Shown piece by piece: positions 24,082-34,846 of a DNA stretch of 64,000 nt (position 1 is the stretch's first letter; each line of letters opens with the position of its first letter). A model generated the notes under the pieces. That model worked only from the letters and a program-made list of their open reading frames with translations, ran no database searches and had not been told where the DNA came from. A program made the position numbers and the translations under genes. This DNA is from Parascedosporium putredinis (Eukaryota > Ascomycota > Sordariomycetes > Microascales > Microascaceae). The DNA lies in contig CASHTG010000015.1 of NCBI GenBank assembly GCA_949357655.1, positions 558,001 to 622,000 of the forward strand, in the 5' to 3' direction.

Positions 24082-25991
24082 ATGCTGACGGACCACTTCC
24101 AAGATGTGGCCGTCATGGCCGACCACTTGATGCGGTGGTCAGCCAAGAATCTCAACTCGAACAATACTGTCGGCATCTTGATTCTGCAGGTTGTCCTTGC
24201 TGCTGTGGTCATCGACTACGGTCGTATGCTCTACCTACGCTTCAAGATGGTAGCTTTCCCCATTTCCTTTTTCCTTCGCAAAATTGATTGGAGTCCACCT
24301 CCGCTCCCTTCTAGTATCATCTTCTAACAAACCTGATTGTTCTTCTCTCTAGCCGCCCGGCCCATTCCCGCTGCCCATCATCGGTAACACGTGGCAGCTG
24401 CCCGAGAACAAGCCTTGGCTATACTTTGAAGAGCTCTCCAAAAGCACAACTCTCCCGTCATCACCTTCTGGATTGGCCGCAGCGCCACCGTCTGGATCAA
24501 CGATGCCTGGTCCGCCTCCGAGATTCTCGATAAGCGCGCGGGGCTCTATTCGTCCCGCCCTCGCATGGTGGTCTTTGCCGAGCTCGGCGCTGGTCAGGCC
24601 AACCTTGTCAACATGTATACCTGGACCCAGGAGCAGCGTGACAAATGGCGTGCCCACCGCAAGCTGATCCACCACGGTGTCGGCGTGCAGTCCGTCCGAA
24701 AGTACCGGTCCTTCCAGAACGACGAGAGCCGCATCGTTGCCCTGGATCTCCTCTCCAAACCCGCCGACTACGTCAAGTCCTTTGAGCGCTACGCCACCAG
24801 CGTGGTGTCCATTATCGGATTCGGCAGGCGCGTCGCGAGCTGGGATGACCCCATTATCACCGAGGTGATTGCAACCATGCACTTGGCTGCCGATCTCAAC
24901 GTTCCCGGCAAGAGTTTCCCCATGCTCATGGAAACCTTCCCTTGGCTGTCCAAATTCCCCGACGCCATTGCGCCCTGGAAGTGTGGCCTCGGCAAGAAGC
25001 GTGGCTTCCACTTCTTTTACGCTCTTGCGGATGAGGCGAATAAGAAGGCGGGCCATGAGGGCTCTTTCGTCAAGTACCTCTTTTCCGAGCGAGAGAAATA
25101 CCAGCTCAAGGAGGAGGAGATTTCCAGCTTGACGGGGAATCTGTTTGGGGCCGGTAGCGACACCAGCAGCAGTACTCTCATCACCTTTGTTCTTGCCTGC
25201 TGCGCCTTCCCCGAGACGCTCATTCCGGCGTGGGAGGAGCTTGACCGGGTCGTCGGTCCTGACAGAAGCCCAAACTTTGACGACGAGGCCAACCTGCCTT
25301 ATATCCGTGCCTTTGTCAAGGAGGTCTTCCGCTGGCGCTCCGTCGCAATCATCGGCGGCCAACCCCATGCCCCAACCGAGGATGACTATTACAACGGCTA
25401 CCTCATCCCCAAGGGTACCTGGACGCAGGGCAATGTGTGGGCCATTCATCACAACGAGCGTGATTTCCCCGAGCCGGACCGCTTCAACCCCAACCGGTTC
25501 TTCAAGGAAGACTCATCCCACAGGCCGTTCCCCACGGACCGCGGGTACATGACGTTCGGCTGGGGGCGGCGCGTCTGCTCGGGCCAGGTTCTAGCAGAGC
25601 AGGGCACCTATATCACCATCGCCAGGCTTTTGTGGGGTTTCAAGATCGCCAAGAAGACGAGGCCCAACGGAACTGTGGAGGAGGTTGATATCAACGCCTA
25701 CACGTAAGAACTCCCTTTCCATGCAGGATCCTTTTTTTCTCTTCATTCTAGGAGGACGCATGACTAACATTTACTAGCAACGGCCTCAACATGAGACCGG
25801 TGCCTTTTGAGTGCGATATTACACCTCGGTCGGCTCAGATCGCGGCTACGATGAAGCGCGAAGGTGAACAGGCGCTTGCCGACCTCGATCAGTACAAGGG
25901 CGAATCTGAATACCGCATGTCAACATTTTATTCCCGAAACGATAGGGCGATGAACAAGTACGGCAACGATGAGGAGGTCACGGCCGAATAA
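24082..25991 (+). CDS. Cytochrome P450 monooxygenase
   Basis: Membrane-anchored haem monooxygenase resembling the O-methylsterigmatocystin oxidoreductase-like group of fungal P450s. The substrate is unknown. Exons are 24082-24249, 24353-25703 and 25778-25991. Exon 1 encodes a hydrophobic anchor (VGILILQVVLAAVVI), followed after the intron by the proline hinge PPGPFPLPIIGN. The I-helix AGSDTSSS, the ExxR motif EVFR (in FVKEVFRWRS), the FNPNRF segment and the haem loop FGWGRRVCSG are all present, so the enzyme should be catalytically competent. The frame breaks once, at A4 24440-24443. One added A restores EELSKKHNSPVITFWIGRSA. Corrected length is about 577 aa, slightly long because of a charged C-terminal tail. 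It sits with the SDR and FAD monooxygenase as a possible three-gene oxidative group. Confidence 0.93.
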
Positions 25992-28562
25992 TGCACACAT
26001 CTCGCTTTGCCCCTCTGAGACCCGGACGCATAAGTTTGGACTACCAGAAAGCAGATTAATGATTTTTGAGAAAAGAAAAACCATTACATAGAAGCGGCGA
26101 CGACGAACCAACTTTGAAGTTTTACGAGACGGAGAATATTGGGTTTATGACCTGCGATCCATACCCGCTCCGGGAGGTGTGAGTGAGACTTGAGGGTGGG
26201 CCCACAAAGAATCCGCTCCGAAGCGACGCGGATGAGCGGATTTGGCTGCTCTGGCCGTGCATCCGAGACTTCGAGTGGGTCAAAGACCCGGCGCGCCAAG
26301 AGCTCCACCCAAATCCAAATAACCTGAGCGTTCGAGAAGAGGGAAGGAACGAAGAAAAAGAAAAAGGGAAAAAAACACAAACAAACGAATAGCTTCGCCG
26401 GCTTGCCATTGGACAAAAAGATTGGATCACGAAGAAACAAGAGGGCCGGCGGAAGACGGAGAATTATGACAGTCGGTGTTCACAAAAGGTTAGAAGACAC
26501 TAGGTACGGATGTCTAATCTAATAAACATTGATCTCTTGAGACGTTGAAATGATTTTTGGGAATTTTTTTCTCGTTGAAACTGGAAGGAGCTCGAGCAAA
26601 AGGCCCCGGCTCTTGAATACCTCTCACAGGAAAAAGAAGAAGGAAAAAAATAAAATAATACGCAGCATTTCTCACACGCAGGGGCTCCGGCCGGAAGACG
26701 ACAAGGCGAGAAAGGAAGAAAAATCCTGGCGCGGCTGATACGGAGCGACAAGCACGGCTTGGGAAGGGGAGGCTCGGAAGCCGAAGCGGAGCCGATGTTG
26801 ATCTCCGATGGACCCGTGGGTTTGGGGGTTGTTTTGGGGGTGGATTGTTCCACATCCCGCGTGCAACCGCCCCTCTATATCGCCAGATGGACCGTCGATT
26901 GAAGGTATCGCCGAGCAACCAGGGAGATTTCTCGGAGAAGGCGCCGTTTTCTCCTTTTCCGTGGATCCAAAGAGGCTTTGGTGCCAACGTGAATAGGCGA
27001 GCACGCGAGACGAGGAGAAAAGGCCACAGGGAGAATTAGACGTTATTGGGGTATTCAATGTTGCTTCATATGGATTCAACCTAAACCTAGTATTAATTAC
27101 AACAAGTGCTTCAATACGCCAGCTAGACCTGGCTTTCTCTTTCTCTCGAAATTCACGAGAGCTTGGAACTGTGCAGTACGTGTCCAAAGGGCGTTGTCGC
27201 ATCAGCAACAAAAGCTTTGGTTGCAGAGGCTGTCCATGGCCTTGAAACGAGCTCGAGCTGTCGGCGTGCTGGGTCGGCTCGCACGGAGGCGCACTAATAA
27301 CGCGTACTGTCGCTTCCCGTTGCTCCGAAGCAGGGAACATTGATTGATGGGAGGCCCTAAAGAGCTTTCTTGCCCCAAAACATTTAGACCTGATCCGGTA
27401 AGGTACCAGAGCTTGCCAGAAAAAAACACATAGTGCAACAACGACAGAGCATGAGCTACCAAAATGGTCCGACCGCAAGGCGTGAGTGGATTTTTATCCC
27501 TCTTTTTCTCATGGTCTTCTTTCTTCTTTCTTTTCTTGTTATTATATCTCGCTTCCTATCACATCTTGAAGAGGCCGAAGAAAAATCAACGGATCAACCA
27601 TTTGAAAAGAGATGGGATGACGGGCCCTCGGAGTAGCTGGCTCCTTGGGGTGCTGAAAAGAGCTAAAAAGACCCATTTGACTTTTTTTTTTCGTCCGCTT
27701 TGTTAGTACCCTGTACCCGGAGCGGGTGCAACGCCCCAGTTTAGGAAAAGAAAATGCACTAGAAGGTCGACGGCACCCCGTTGCTCGATGAATGTGCGGT
27801 TGCCGCTTTAAGCCGCTCCTTGGTGCTGGCTGGCGAAGCATCAGATCTTTTGTCTTTTCTTCGCGATCCACTCGGCTTTTTTTTCCTTTTTTTCTCGTTC
27901 TACATGTAGGTCTTGTGGGTACAGAAGTAGCCATTTTCAATGTTGCTTTAATATTGACCCAATATGTAAAGTTGGAAAGCATGAAGCATGAAGAGAGGGC
28001 GAGAAAGGCAGTCATCTACTACTGGATGTACGGAATTTGCGGGCTTGCCTCGATTCTACCTCTTTTGTCGCGGTGTCCGATTGTCACGGCTACCCGCTCC
28101 GTCAGGTCGCGAGGGAAAAGTATGTACTTGGTACACCCTGGGAAGGGAAGCTGGCTGCTTCTGAGTTGACACGAACGATAGCTCCAGGGCCATTATAGCC
28201 GCTCTTTTTCTTTTGCTCGCCTTCCGGAAGTGCCAGCTTTTTAGCCCGGGAGGGCCAGCCAGCCCAGCACCGGCGTCGCTCCATGTACTCAATGTCCAAG
28301 TATTGATCCATTAGATTCAATTGAATTGACGCTCCCCTTGCGGCATTTCGCACACATCATTGATCACCCTTCCCTCATAACAACACCACCACGAATCTGT
28401 AACCTTGCTCCAACTTTTTTTTCTTTTTCTTCTCTCCCTTCTTCTTCCCTCCTTCCTTCCTTTCCCTCTCCACATTTTTACTTTCCTGTCTGATATCCTA
28501 TTCCTCTGAAATATATCCTTTTCTCTTGTTCCCATTGCTGTTGCGCGGGTCGAAAGCAAAAC
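25992..28562. other. Intergenic region between P450 and IDH1
   Basis: About 2.6 kb with no supported gene. A 268-codon open frame on the minus strand (26672-27478) has no domain and looks like chance. The final 250 bases (28,400-28,560) are strongly CT-rich and probably belong to the IDH1 promoter and leader. A TACATGTA palindrome is at 27901-27908. Confidence 0.55.
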
Positions 28563-28671
28563 GTAAGTACACTTCTGCCCAAACTGCGTGCATGACGCTC
28601 ACTTTTTGGCCACCCCTGCTGTTATCTTGGTCCTTCCCCCACTAACCTTGTTTCTTATCTCGGCGTTCTAG
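28563..28671 (+). other. Probable 5' UTR intron of IDH1
   Basis: The sequence has an ideal GTAAGT donor at 28563, a CACTAAC-like branch point near 28640 and a TTCTAG acceptor ending at 28671. It lies between a CT-rich leader and the coding start at 28863. The 109-base length is typical for this genome. Inferred from splice signals only. Confidence 0.6.
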
Positions 28672-28862
28672 CCCGTACAAACGAGCAAAACTCCGACCCT
28701 TTCTCGACCACGATCTTTTTGCCTTCACCCTTCCTCTCCCACACCACCCTCGCCCTTCCAAAACACGACCAAATCCCTCTACATCGTCTGGGACATTCGC
28801 CTCAAGAGCTTTTCTTTCTCAATCCCTCTCCCACATAACCTCCTACAAAATCAAAAATCAAA

Positions 28863-30431
28863 ATGTTTGCTCGTGGGCACTCCGCGGCGTCGCAGGTAAG
28901 CTTCCTTTCTATCTCCGAGTTTCGCTCTTGCTCCGATCTCCGAGCTCTCTCGCAACAACACGCAACACGTCACCAGCCGCACATTCACTCGCATCGTCCA
29001 TTCACCCTCACTGCTTGCCTCAATTGATGAGCCAGACCCTTTGCTCGTCTACAGCGTTTTTCTTTTTCTTTTTGTCTTTTTTTTTCTTTTCCCCTCGCCT
29101 CCCCGCGGCGTTTGGAATTGAGAGAGCGACTATTCAGACGAGGGCGGAAATAATTACGTGTGCATGCATGTGAGAAAACTTGGCTAACATGTTCGTCATC
29201 AACCTCCTAGCTGGTGCGAGCCACCACCCGACAGCCCTTCCTCACCCGCGCCAACTCCACCCTCCAAGTAGGCGCTGTCAACCCTATCAGGACCGGCGGC
29301 AAGTACACGGTAACACTGATTCCCGGTGATGGCATCGGCGCCGAGGTCGCTGAGTCGGTCAAGACGGTCTTCAAGGCCGAGAACGCCCCCATCCAGTGGG
29401 AGGAGATTGACATCACCACCCTCGAGACCCCCGTCGAGCGCACCGAGTCCATGTTCCAGGAGTGCGTCAACTCCCTCAGCCGTAACAAGATTGGCTTGAA
29501 GGGTATCCTCCACACCCCCATCTCCCGCTCCGGTCACCAGAGCTTCAACGTCGCCATGCGCCAGCACCTCGACATCTACGCCTCCGTCTCCATGATCAAG
29601 AACATCCCCGGTTACAAGACGCGCCACGAGGGCGTCGACATGTGCATCATCCGTGAGAACACCGAGGGTGAATACTCGGGCCTCGAGCACCAGAGCGTGT
29701 CCGGCGTCGTCGAGTCCCTCAAGATCATTACCCGCAAGCAGTCGGAGCGCATCTCCCGCTTCGCTTTCGACTTCGCCAAGGCGAACCAGCGCAACAAGGT
29801 GACCTGCATTCACAAGGCCAACATCATGAAGCTTTCCGATGGCCTCTTCCGAAGCGCCTTCCACCAGGTTTCCAAGGGCTACTCGGGCCTCGAGGTCAAC
29901 GACATGATTGTCGACAACGCCTCCATGCAGTGCGTCGGCAGGCCCCAGCAGTTTGACGTCCTCGTCACCCCCAACCTGTACGGCTCCGTCCTCTCCAACA
30001 TTGGTGCCGCTCTCGTCGGCGGCCCCGGTGTCGTCCCCGGCTGCAACATGGGTGACGACATTGCCCTCTTCGAGCCCGGCTGCCGTCACGTTGGTCTCGA
30101 TATCAAGGGCAAGCACCAGGCCAACCCCACCGCCATGCTTCTGTCCGGTGTTCTCATGCTCCGACATCTCGGCCTCCACCAACACGCCGACCCCATCGAG
30201 AAGGCCGTGTACGACGTCATCGCCGAGGGGTAAGTTTTCTAATTGCCGAATCTGGCACTCCTCCCACTCCCCTGTCCCGTCCCCCTATTCTCTTTCTTCA
30301 CGCTTTTGTACTGACCCGACTTGTTCCCCTTTTATAGCAAGACCCTCACCCGCGACATGGGCGGCTCGGCCTCCACCCTCGACTTCACCAAGGCCATTCT
30401 CGACAAGCTCGAGGAAGTCCACAAGCAGTAA
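28863..30431 (+). CDS. idh1: Isocitrate dehydrogenase [NAD+] subunit 1, mitochondrial
   Basis: Subunit of the mitochondrial NAD-dependent isocitrate dehydrogenase of the TCA cycle, which oxidises isocitrate to 2-oxoglutarate. The Idh1-type subunit is the regulatory, AMP-responsive partner of catalytic Idh2 in yeast. Exons are 28863-28895 (only 11 codons), 29211-30229 and 30338-30431. The long first coding intron (315 bases) follows a short basic/Ser-Ala start, consistent with a mitochondrial targeting peptide that continues in exon 2 (VRATTRQPFLTRANSTL). The family motifs LIPGDGIGAEV, ENTEGEYSGLEHQSV, HKANIMKLSDGLF, DNASMQ and the isocitrate-binding region PNLYGSVLSNIGAALVGGPG are all intact. 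Length is about 381 aa, normal. There is no frame break. The match to Idh1 rather than Idh2 rests on the GLEHQSVSGVVESLK and DNASMQ segments. Confidence 0.96.
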
Positions 30432-32480
30432 GCGCCATCAGATACGATGCGCACCCGGTTTTCTATCCCTGTCTTAGACGCTCGGGGGGCAAGTTGAAGG
30501 CCAGAAACGGATTCATTCCCCCTTCAGACGACAGTTTCGTCTCCGGTCATTTCTCCAACACATAGACGGATCCGCCCTCATCCTCGAACACTAGGGAGGT
30601 AGACTTTTGTTTGTACTTTGCACGTTGCATCCCACCCGGTATCAAAATATCGACATCCGGCTGGCCCACCCACGCCCCGTCCTAGGCGTGTGCGGAACGC
30701 GAACCCTCGCTCCCCCTATACCGACTCGCAAAGCGTATGTCCAAAGGCGGGTGTGTGGTTGGATGAAGTAATGATGGGAAAAAGTGTGGGGTAGAATTTG
30801 GATCCTTTCTTTTTCTTTTTCTTTTGAAAAGAGAATGGATTGAATTGCTCTTTTGTTTTCGCAGACGAAGATGGTGGCACCTGGCCATGGCCGAAAGGTG
30901 GGAAGGCCAAGAAAAGCTAATCCCAAGAAGACCAAAGGTCCGGGGTAGCGGATGAGAGAGATGAGAGGCATCATTGTACATAGATCAAATACCATCATCG
31001 AGATAACCCTGCATGTACTCTTTTTTCTTTTTATGTTCAGTCACTTGGTCATTTTCTCATTTCTTGTCTTTCTTGATCGGGGTCCTTTGTACGAGGAGGA
31101 ATCGAGGGTGGGAGGTACGAAGTAGGAGCAGCAAGTAGGGAAAAGCTAGCCCAAGGAAGGAAACAGTGCAATGTAACCGTGTTCCCTTGCTCCGTGCTCT
31201 ATTTTTGTGGGGAAATGGTTGCGAAAGGTGACCACACCTCCAGATCGTGGGGTTCGTGATGCCAGTCACCATGATGGACAGACCGTGCCAGGGCCAATAT
31301 GAATTCAATGGATATCATCAACATGGGGAGGGGTGTGCACCGAATTATTTCTTCCGAGACACCGTTGGGATCCACGTTGATCCACGTTGGCTTCAGTTCC
31401 TGGCATTGGCATGAAACGAGCCATGCCTTCCTCGGATTGGGGAAATTATTGCATGGGCTGTGTTGAATGGGTGGTGGGAAAGGCACGAAGAAACTCGTCC
31501 ATGAACCTCGGTCGGTGGTGAGGATGCCAGTCGAGAAATGCGTGGGACAAGAGGGCCAATTTTTGGGCAGAGGAGCACATCGGTGCTGTTCTTCTCTTTT
31601 GGCTTGTGATAATCAGAAATGGCGACTGGGACCGAAAAAGCTAGGACCGCCCCCTTCTAATCCGTATGTTGCCAATTGCGTACATGTAGTTTCGGGTGCG
31701 GGGTAGCTTCTATGCGTGCCTGCCCACCTGCGCAGGCCATGAGTCCGTTGTGCTTGGGAAACTCGACTTGGACTTTCTGCTCCCTCGTTGACATAAGAAG
31801 AACCAAGAGAAAGCCAACAATAGCGAATGCTTGCAAGTGAAGAAGGGAGGTGAAAAGGAAAGCGAGGATAAAGGAGGAAAAAAAAAAAGAGAGCGATAGA
31901 TATAGAGAAAGAAAGAGGTAACAGACTAAAACAAAAAGAGGGAACCCCCAGATAATACCACCCCCGTTGTTGCCGGCCATTCCCAATTGCGGCCACACCG
32001 GGTCGCACCTTCGTGAACTGGAGTTGCATTGTTAGACAATCCCCAACGAGCGGGGACCGCTGATCACGTCGTTGTCGGAAAGAAGAGCCTAGGTTCAAGA
32101 CCAGGCACGAGGGAAAAAGGGAAAGTCCAGCTTCCCGTGCTTGCGAAGTTGCAAACTTGGCACAAGGAACCATTGTCCCTTGGTCGCGGGAATTAAAAGA
32201 GGGAACGAAAAGGAAGAAGAGCTTGTAAACTTTTCCCCTTATATCCAGCATCATTCCTTTTTTCTAGCTCTTCTTTTCTTCTTCTCTTCTCTCCCTCTTC
32301 CAATCTCTACCCTACTTCACACCACATATTCTTACCTCACCCGCCGCCTTGTTTCCTCTTCACCTCGAAGCGACTAATCCCCTTCCGGTTGTCACCTCCA
32401 GGGCAGACAATCGAACCAACGCTCCTGTTTCACGAGACACCCCGCTCTTGTCGAATCATCTCTTAAAAAAACCGTTCACA
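30432..32480. other. Intergenic region between IDH1 and lipocalin-like gene
   Basis: About 2.0 kb. The first 170 bases are likely the IDH1 3' UTR. Open frames here are low-complexity. The last 260 bases are CT-rich and are probably the leader of the downstream gene. A TACATGTA palindrome is at 31681-31688. Confidence 0.55.
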
Positions 32481-33177
32481 ATGGCCGCTCCCGCCACCAG
32501 CAACATTGGCAACCTTCAGGGCCGCTGGCTCATGGTAAGCTCTCCCTCCTTCGCGACGCAGATGCTTGCTCCTGCGGAACTATGCCTTGGGAGCTCTTTT
32601 TGTCTCACACGTCATTACTTGTTTTTAGAACTCCAAGCTCTCGGATAGCATCGAGCCGGGTCTCTCCCTCCAGGGCATCTCGTTCCTCCTCCGGAAGACG
32701 ATTACTTTGGCGTCGGTCACGCTCGAGATCAAGCAGTTTATCGCGCCTCCCTTGGAGCCCAACAAGGCCACGGAGCCCGTGTCGCACATTGACATTCAGC
32801 AGATCGCCACGGGCGGCCTCAAGGGCACGAGGGAGCAGCGCTGCCTCGACAGCGAGTTCCGCCCCCACTCGGACTGGATCTTTGGCAACGTGAGCGGCCA
32901 GTCCAAGTGGATCTCGCTGGACGAGGTCGACGACGAGTACCTTACCCAAGGGTGGGCGCTCGACGCCAACGAGGAGGCTGGTCCCGAAGGCAAGAAGCAC
33001 GTGCTGAGCCACGTCAAGAACTTGGATAGCGGCTGGACGGCCACCCAGGTTTGGGGATTCGAGGAAGTGGAGGGAGAGAGGCGATACGTCAGGCACATTG
33101 TGATCAAGAAGGACGATAAGAGGGTGAATATGAGGCTCGTCTACGACTACCTTGGTCCTCTTGCCGAGTCCGCCTAA
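32481..33177 (+). CDS. Conserved hypothetical protein, possibly lipocalin-like
   Basis: Two exons, 32481-32534 and 32629-33177, joined by a standard GTAAGC...TTTAG intron, give about 200 aa. The start codon follows an A-rich, pyrimidine-poor stretch and begins MAAPATSNIGNLQGRWLM. The GRW motif close to the N-terminus, an alternating strand-like pattern through the middle (VTLEIKQFI, HIDIQQIATGG, WIFGNVSGQSKWI, ATQVWGFEEVEGERRYVRHIVI) and a late Arg (MRLVYDYL) recall the G-x-W...R signature of lipocalin/fatty-acid-binding beta-barrels. I recognise similar hypothetical proteins in other ascomycetes but know no experimental function. There is no signal peptide or membrane segment, so it is probably cytosolic. 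The frame is intact. The lipocalin assignment is an inference from motif and strand pattern, not a database match. Confidence 0.85.
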
Positions 33178-33701
33178 GAAGGCAGCGCCAAAGGAGGTGA
33201 CGACTAGCTGGGGATGGTGGGGATGGGCTACGGCTCTCTGGCCACTCTCTGGCCATTCTCTGGCCCCTCGTCTCTCCCTTGTCTTTCTCTCGTACGCCCA
33301 TGATTTCCCATTTCATACTTGACCTTTCTTCCACCTGCAACGGGTCTTGTGGACTGCATGTATTCATTCCCTTATGTTGGTAGAATAACCTATTTATTGC
33401 ATAAATTCGATACCAAGGACGTCCCCTTAAGATTGGGAACCCTTTTGAACACTACATTCACAAAACGTATCCAGATTGGCAAGGCAAAGGAATGACCATG
33501 ACCATGACGGCTCCTACGATGGCTCTCAATGGGTATGATTATACTTTTGTGTTTCATTCGAGAATTATAGACAGGCAAGGTCCGTCTATGAGATGGAACC
33601 GAATGCCACAAATATGTACTCACTCACGAATGCGTATAAGTGGGATGAAGCGCCTTGGCTGTTTGGCTGGGTGTGATTGAGTAAGTGAGTGCAGTGCGCA
33701 T

Positions 33702-33757
33702 GGTGTGTGGTGTGTGGTGTGTGGTGTGTGGTGTGTGGTGTGTGGTGTGTGGTGTGT
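33702..33757. repeat. Minisatellite, eight perfect GGTGTGT copies
   Basis: Eight uninterrupted copies of the 7-base unit GGTGTGT, followed by a short GT tail. Strand asymmetry is strong: G/T only on the + strand. Confidence 0.97.
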
Positions 33758-34181
33758 GTGTATGGTGGGGTGTACTGATGTGAATTGTGTGTCTTCCGAT
33801 TTTTCCCTCTCTAGTTGCGCCCCAGTGTTGAAACCCGCAGTCCCGCGCTTCCCGATGCAAACTCCCAACTGTTTCCTGTGCGATGTTGCCGAGTTGTCGT
33901 CTCATTCCCGGTAGGGTTGAATCCTAGTCCGGGCTGTCATGATAAAGGAGGAAAGAAAATAAAAAAGAAAGGAAAAATTGTAGCGTACGATGACCACGTT
34001 GGTCAGTCAAGCCCAGCCTTGTCCTCCATCTGCGTGTGTCTTGACACTCCTCCCGCTTTCTGTCTCCGTAGTCTCCCTTGTTCCTCCATTCACTCCCCTT
34101 TCCTTCTCCGCCGTTTCTTTCATCTGTGCCTTTCTGTTGGTTGGCCGAGGTTTCATTCTAACCCGGGTTCCGAGGAGGTGT

Positions 34182-34201
34182 CATGCCATGCCATGCCATG
34201 C
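34182..34201. repeat. Four tandem copies of CATGC
   Basis: The unit CATGC is repeated four times without interruption, then degenerates to CGTGC. It lies about 60 bases beyond the CBS gene stop codon, in its likely 3' UTR. Confidence 0.95.
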
Positions 34202-34261
34202 CGTGCACGTCGCCAGCTCTCCGGGATTCCCCGATTTCCTGGCTGTTCAAGCGCAAAGGCT

Positions 34262-34846
34262 TCAAGCAGGCCGCCTCTTGACAAACTCTTCGAGATCCTC
34301 GACGGTAGCGACGCCGAGGACAAATCTCCGCTTCTCGTCGGTGACGACAGCAAAGGACTGGGGCTCGCCGCTGCCCTCTCCGCTAAAGAAGGCCTCGAGG
34401 TCCTCGAGCGGGGTGGCCATGGTGATGACGGTGTACTTTGCGCCCTTGCGGCGGAAGCGCGTCATGGCGGCGGAGATTTCGTCGTCGGGGCTGACGGCGC
34501 CGGAGTCGAGCAGGCGCTGGAGGTTGGGGATGGAGACGTAGCCGAGGAGGGCGCGGGTCTTGGCCGAGACGACGGTCAGGTGGGTGTACTCGCGCTCAAA
34601 GGCGGAGATGAGGGCGTGGGAGATGGGGTCGGAGGGGATGAGGGAGAGAGCGGCGGGGGTCGAGGTCTTGGACTGTGGCCTATGGAGAGGGTGAGTTTTG
34701 GTTAGCGAGAAGAGGGAACGAAACGAGATTATGGGTGTTTGGTGGATGGGGATGGGATTGCTTACGCCACGGTAGCGGGAGGACCACTGAGAAGCGAAAA
34801 TCTTTTGGGAGGCCGGCTGCGGCGTGGAGATGGTATCGGTCGCCAT
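34262..34846 (-). CDS. Small CBS-domain protein
   Basis: A protein of about 164 aa made almost entirely of one CBS pair (Bateman module), which in other proteins binds adenosyl nucleotides. Minus-strand exons are 34846-34766 and 34672-34262. The splice joins GTAAGC to an acceptor ending CACAG, the only choice that keeps phase, giving YRG|SKTSTPAALSLIP. CBS1 covers roughly DPISHALISAFEREYTHLTVVS...LLGYVSI. CBS2 covers KYTVITMATPLEDLEAFFSG...FAVVTDEKRRFVLGVATVEDL, with the typical V-D-x-x-D-like end (TVEDLEEFV). There is no fused catalytic domain and no targeting signal, so it is probably a cytosolic nucleotide sensor or partner protein. The function is unknown. The frame is intact. Confidence 0.88.
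   Translation of the reverse strand: MATDTISTPQPASQKIFASQWSSRYRGVSNPIPIHQTPIISFRSLFSLTKTHPLHRPQSKTSTPAALSLIPSDPISHALISAFEREYTHLTVVSAKTRALLGYVSIPNLQRLLDSGAVSPDDEISAAMTRFRRKGAKYTVITMATPLEDLEAFFSGEGSGEPQSFAVVTDEKRRFVLGVATVEDLEEFVKRRPA

Larger units (their letters stand above)
33178..34261. other. 3' regions between convergent lipocalin-like and CBS genes
   Basis: 1,084 bases between two converging stop codons. The region contains a GGTGTGT minisatellite (33702-33757) and four tandem copies of CATGC (34182-34201). No gene is supported. Confidence 0.6.

Noticed and set aside
26672..27478. 268-codon open frame on the minus strand between P450 and IDH1
   Set aside because: No domain, no good start context and no supporting exon chain; Ser/Arg/Pro-rich as expected for an antisense chance frame.
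31613..32254. 213-codon minus-strand open frame upstream of the lipocalin-like gene
   Set aside because: Largely Phe/Leu/Ser from a homopurine tract read on the opposite strand; no homology pattern.
33880..33935. GGTTGAATCC string resembling an internal B-box promoter
   Set aside because: Only a 4-bp stem around the loop and no A-box or cloverleaf upstream.
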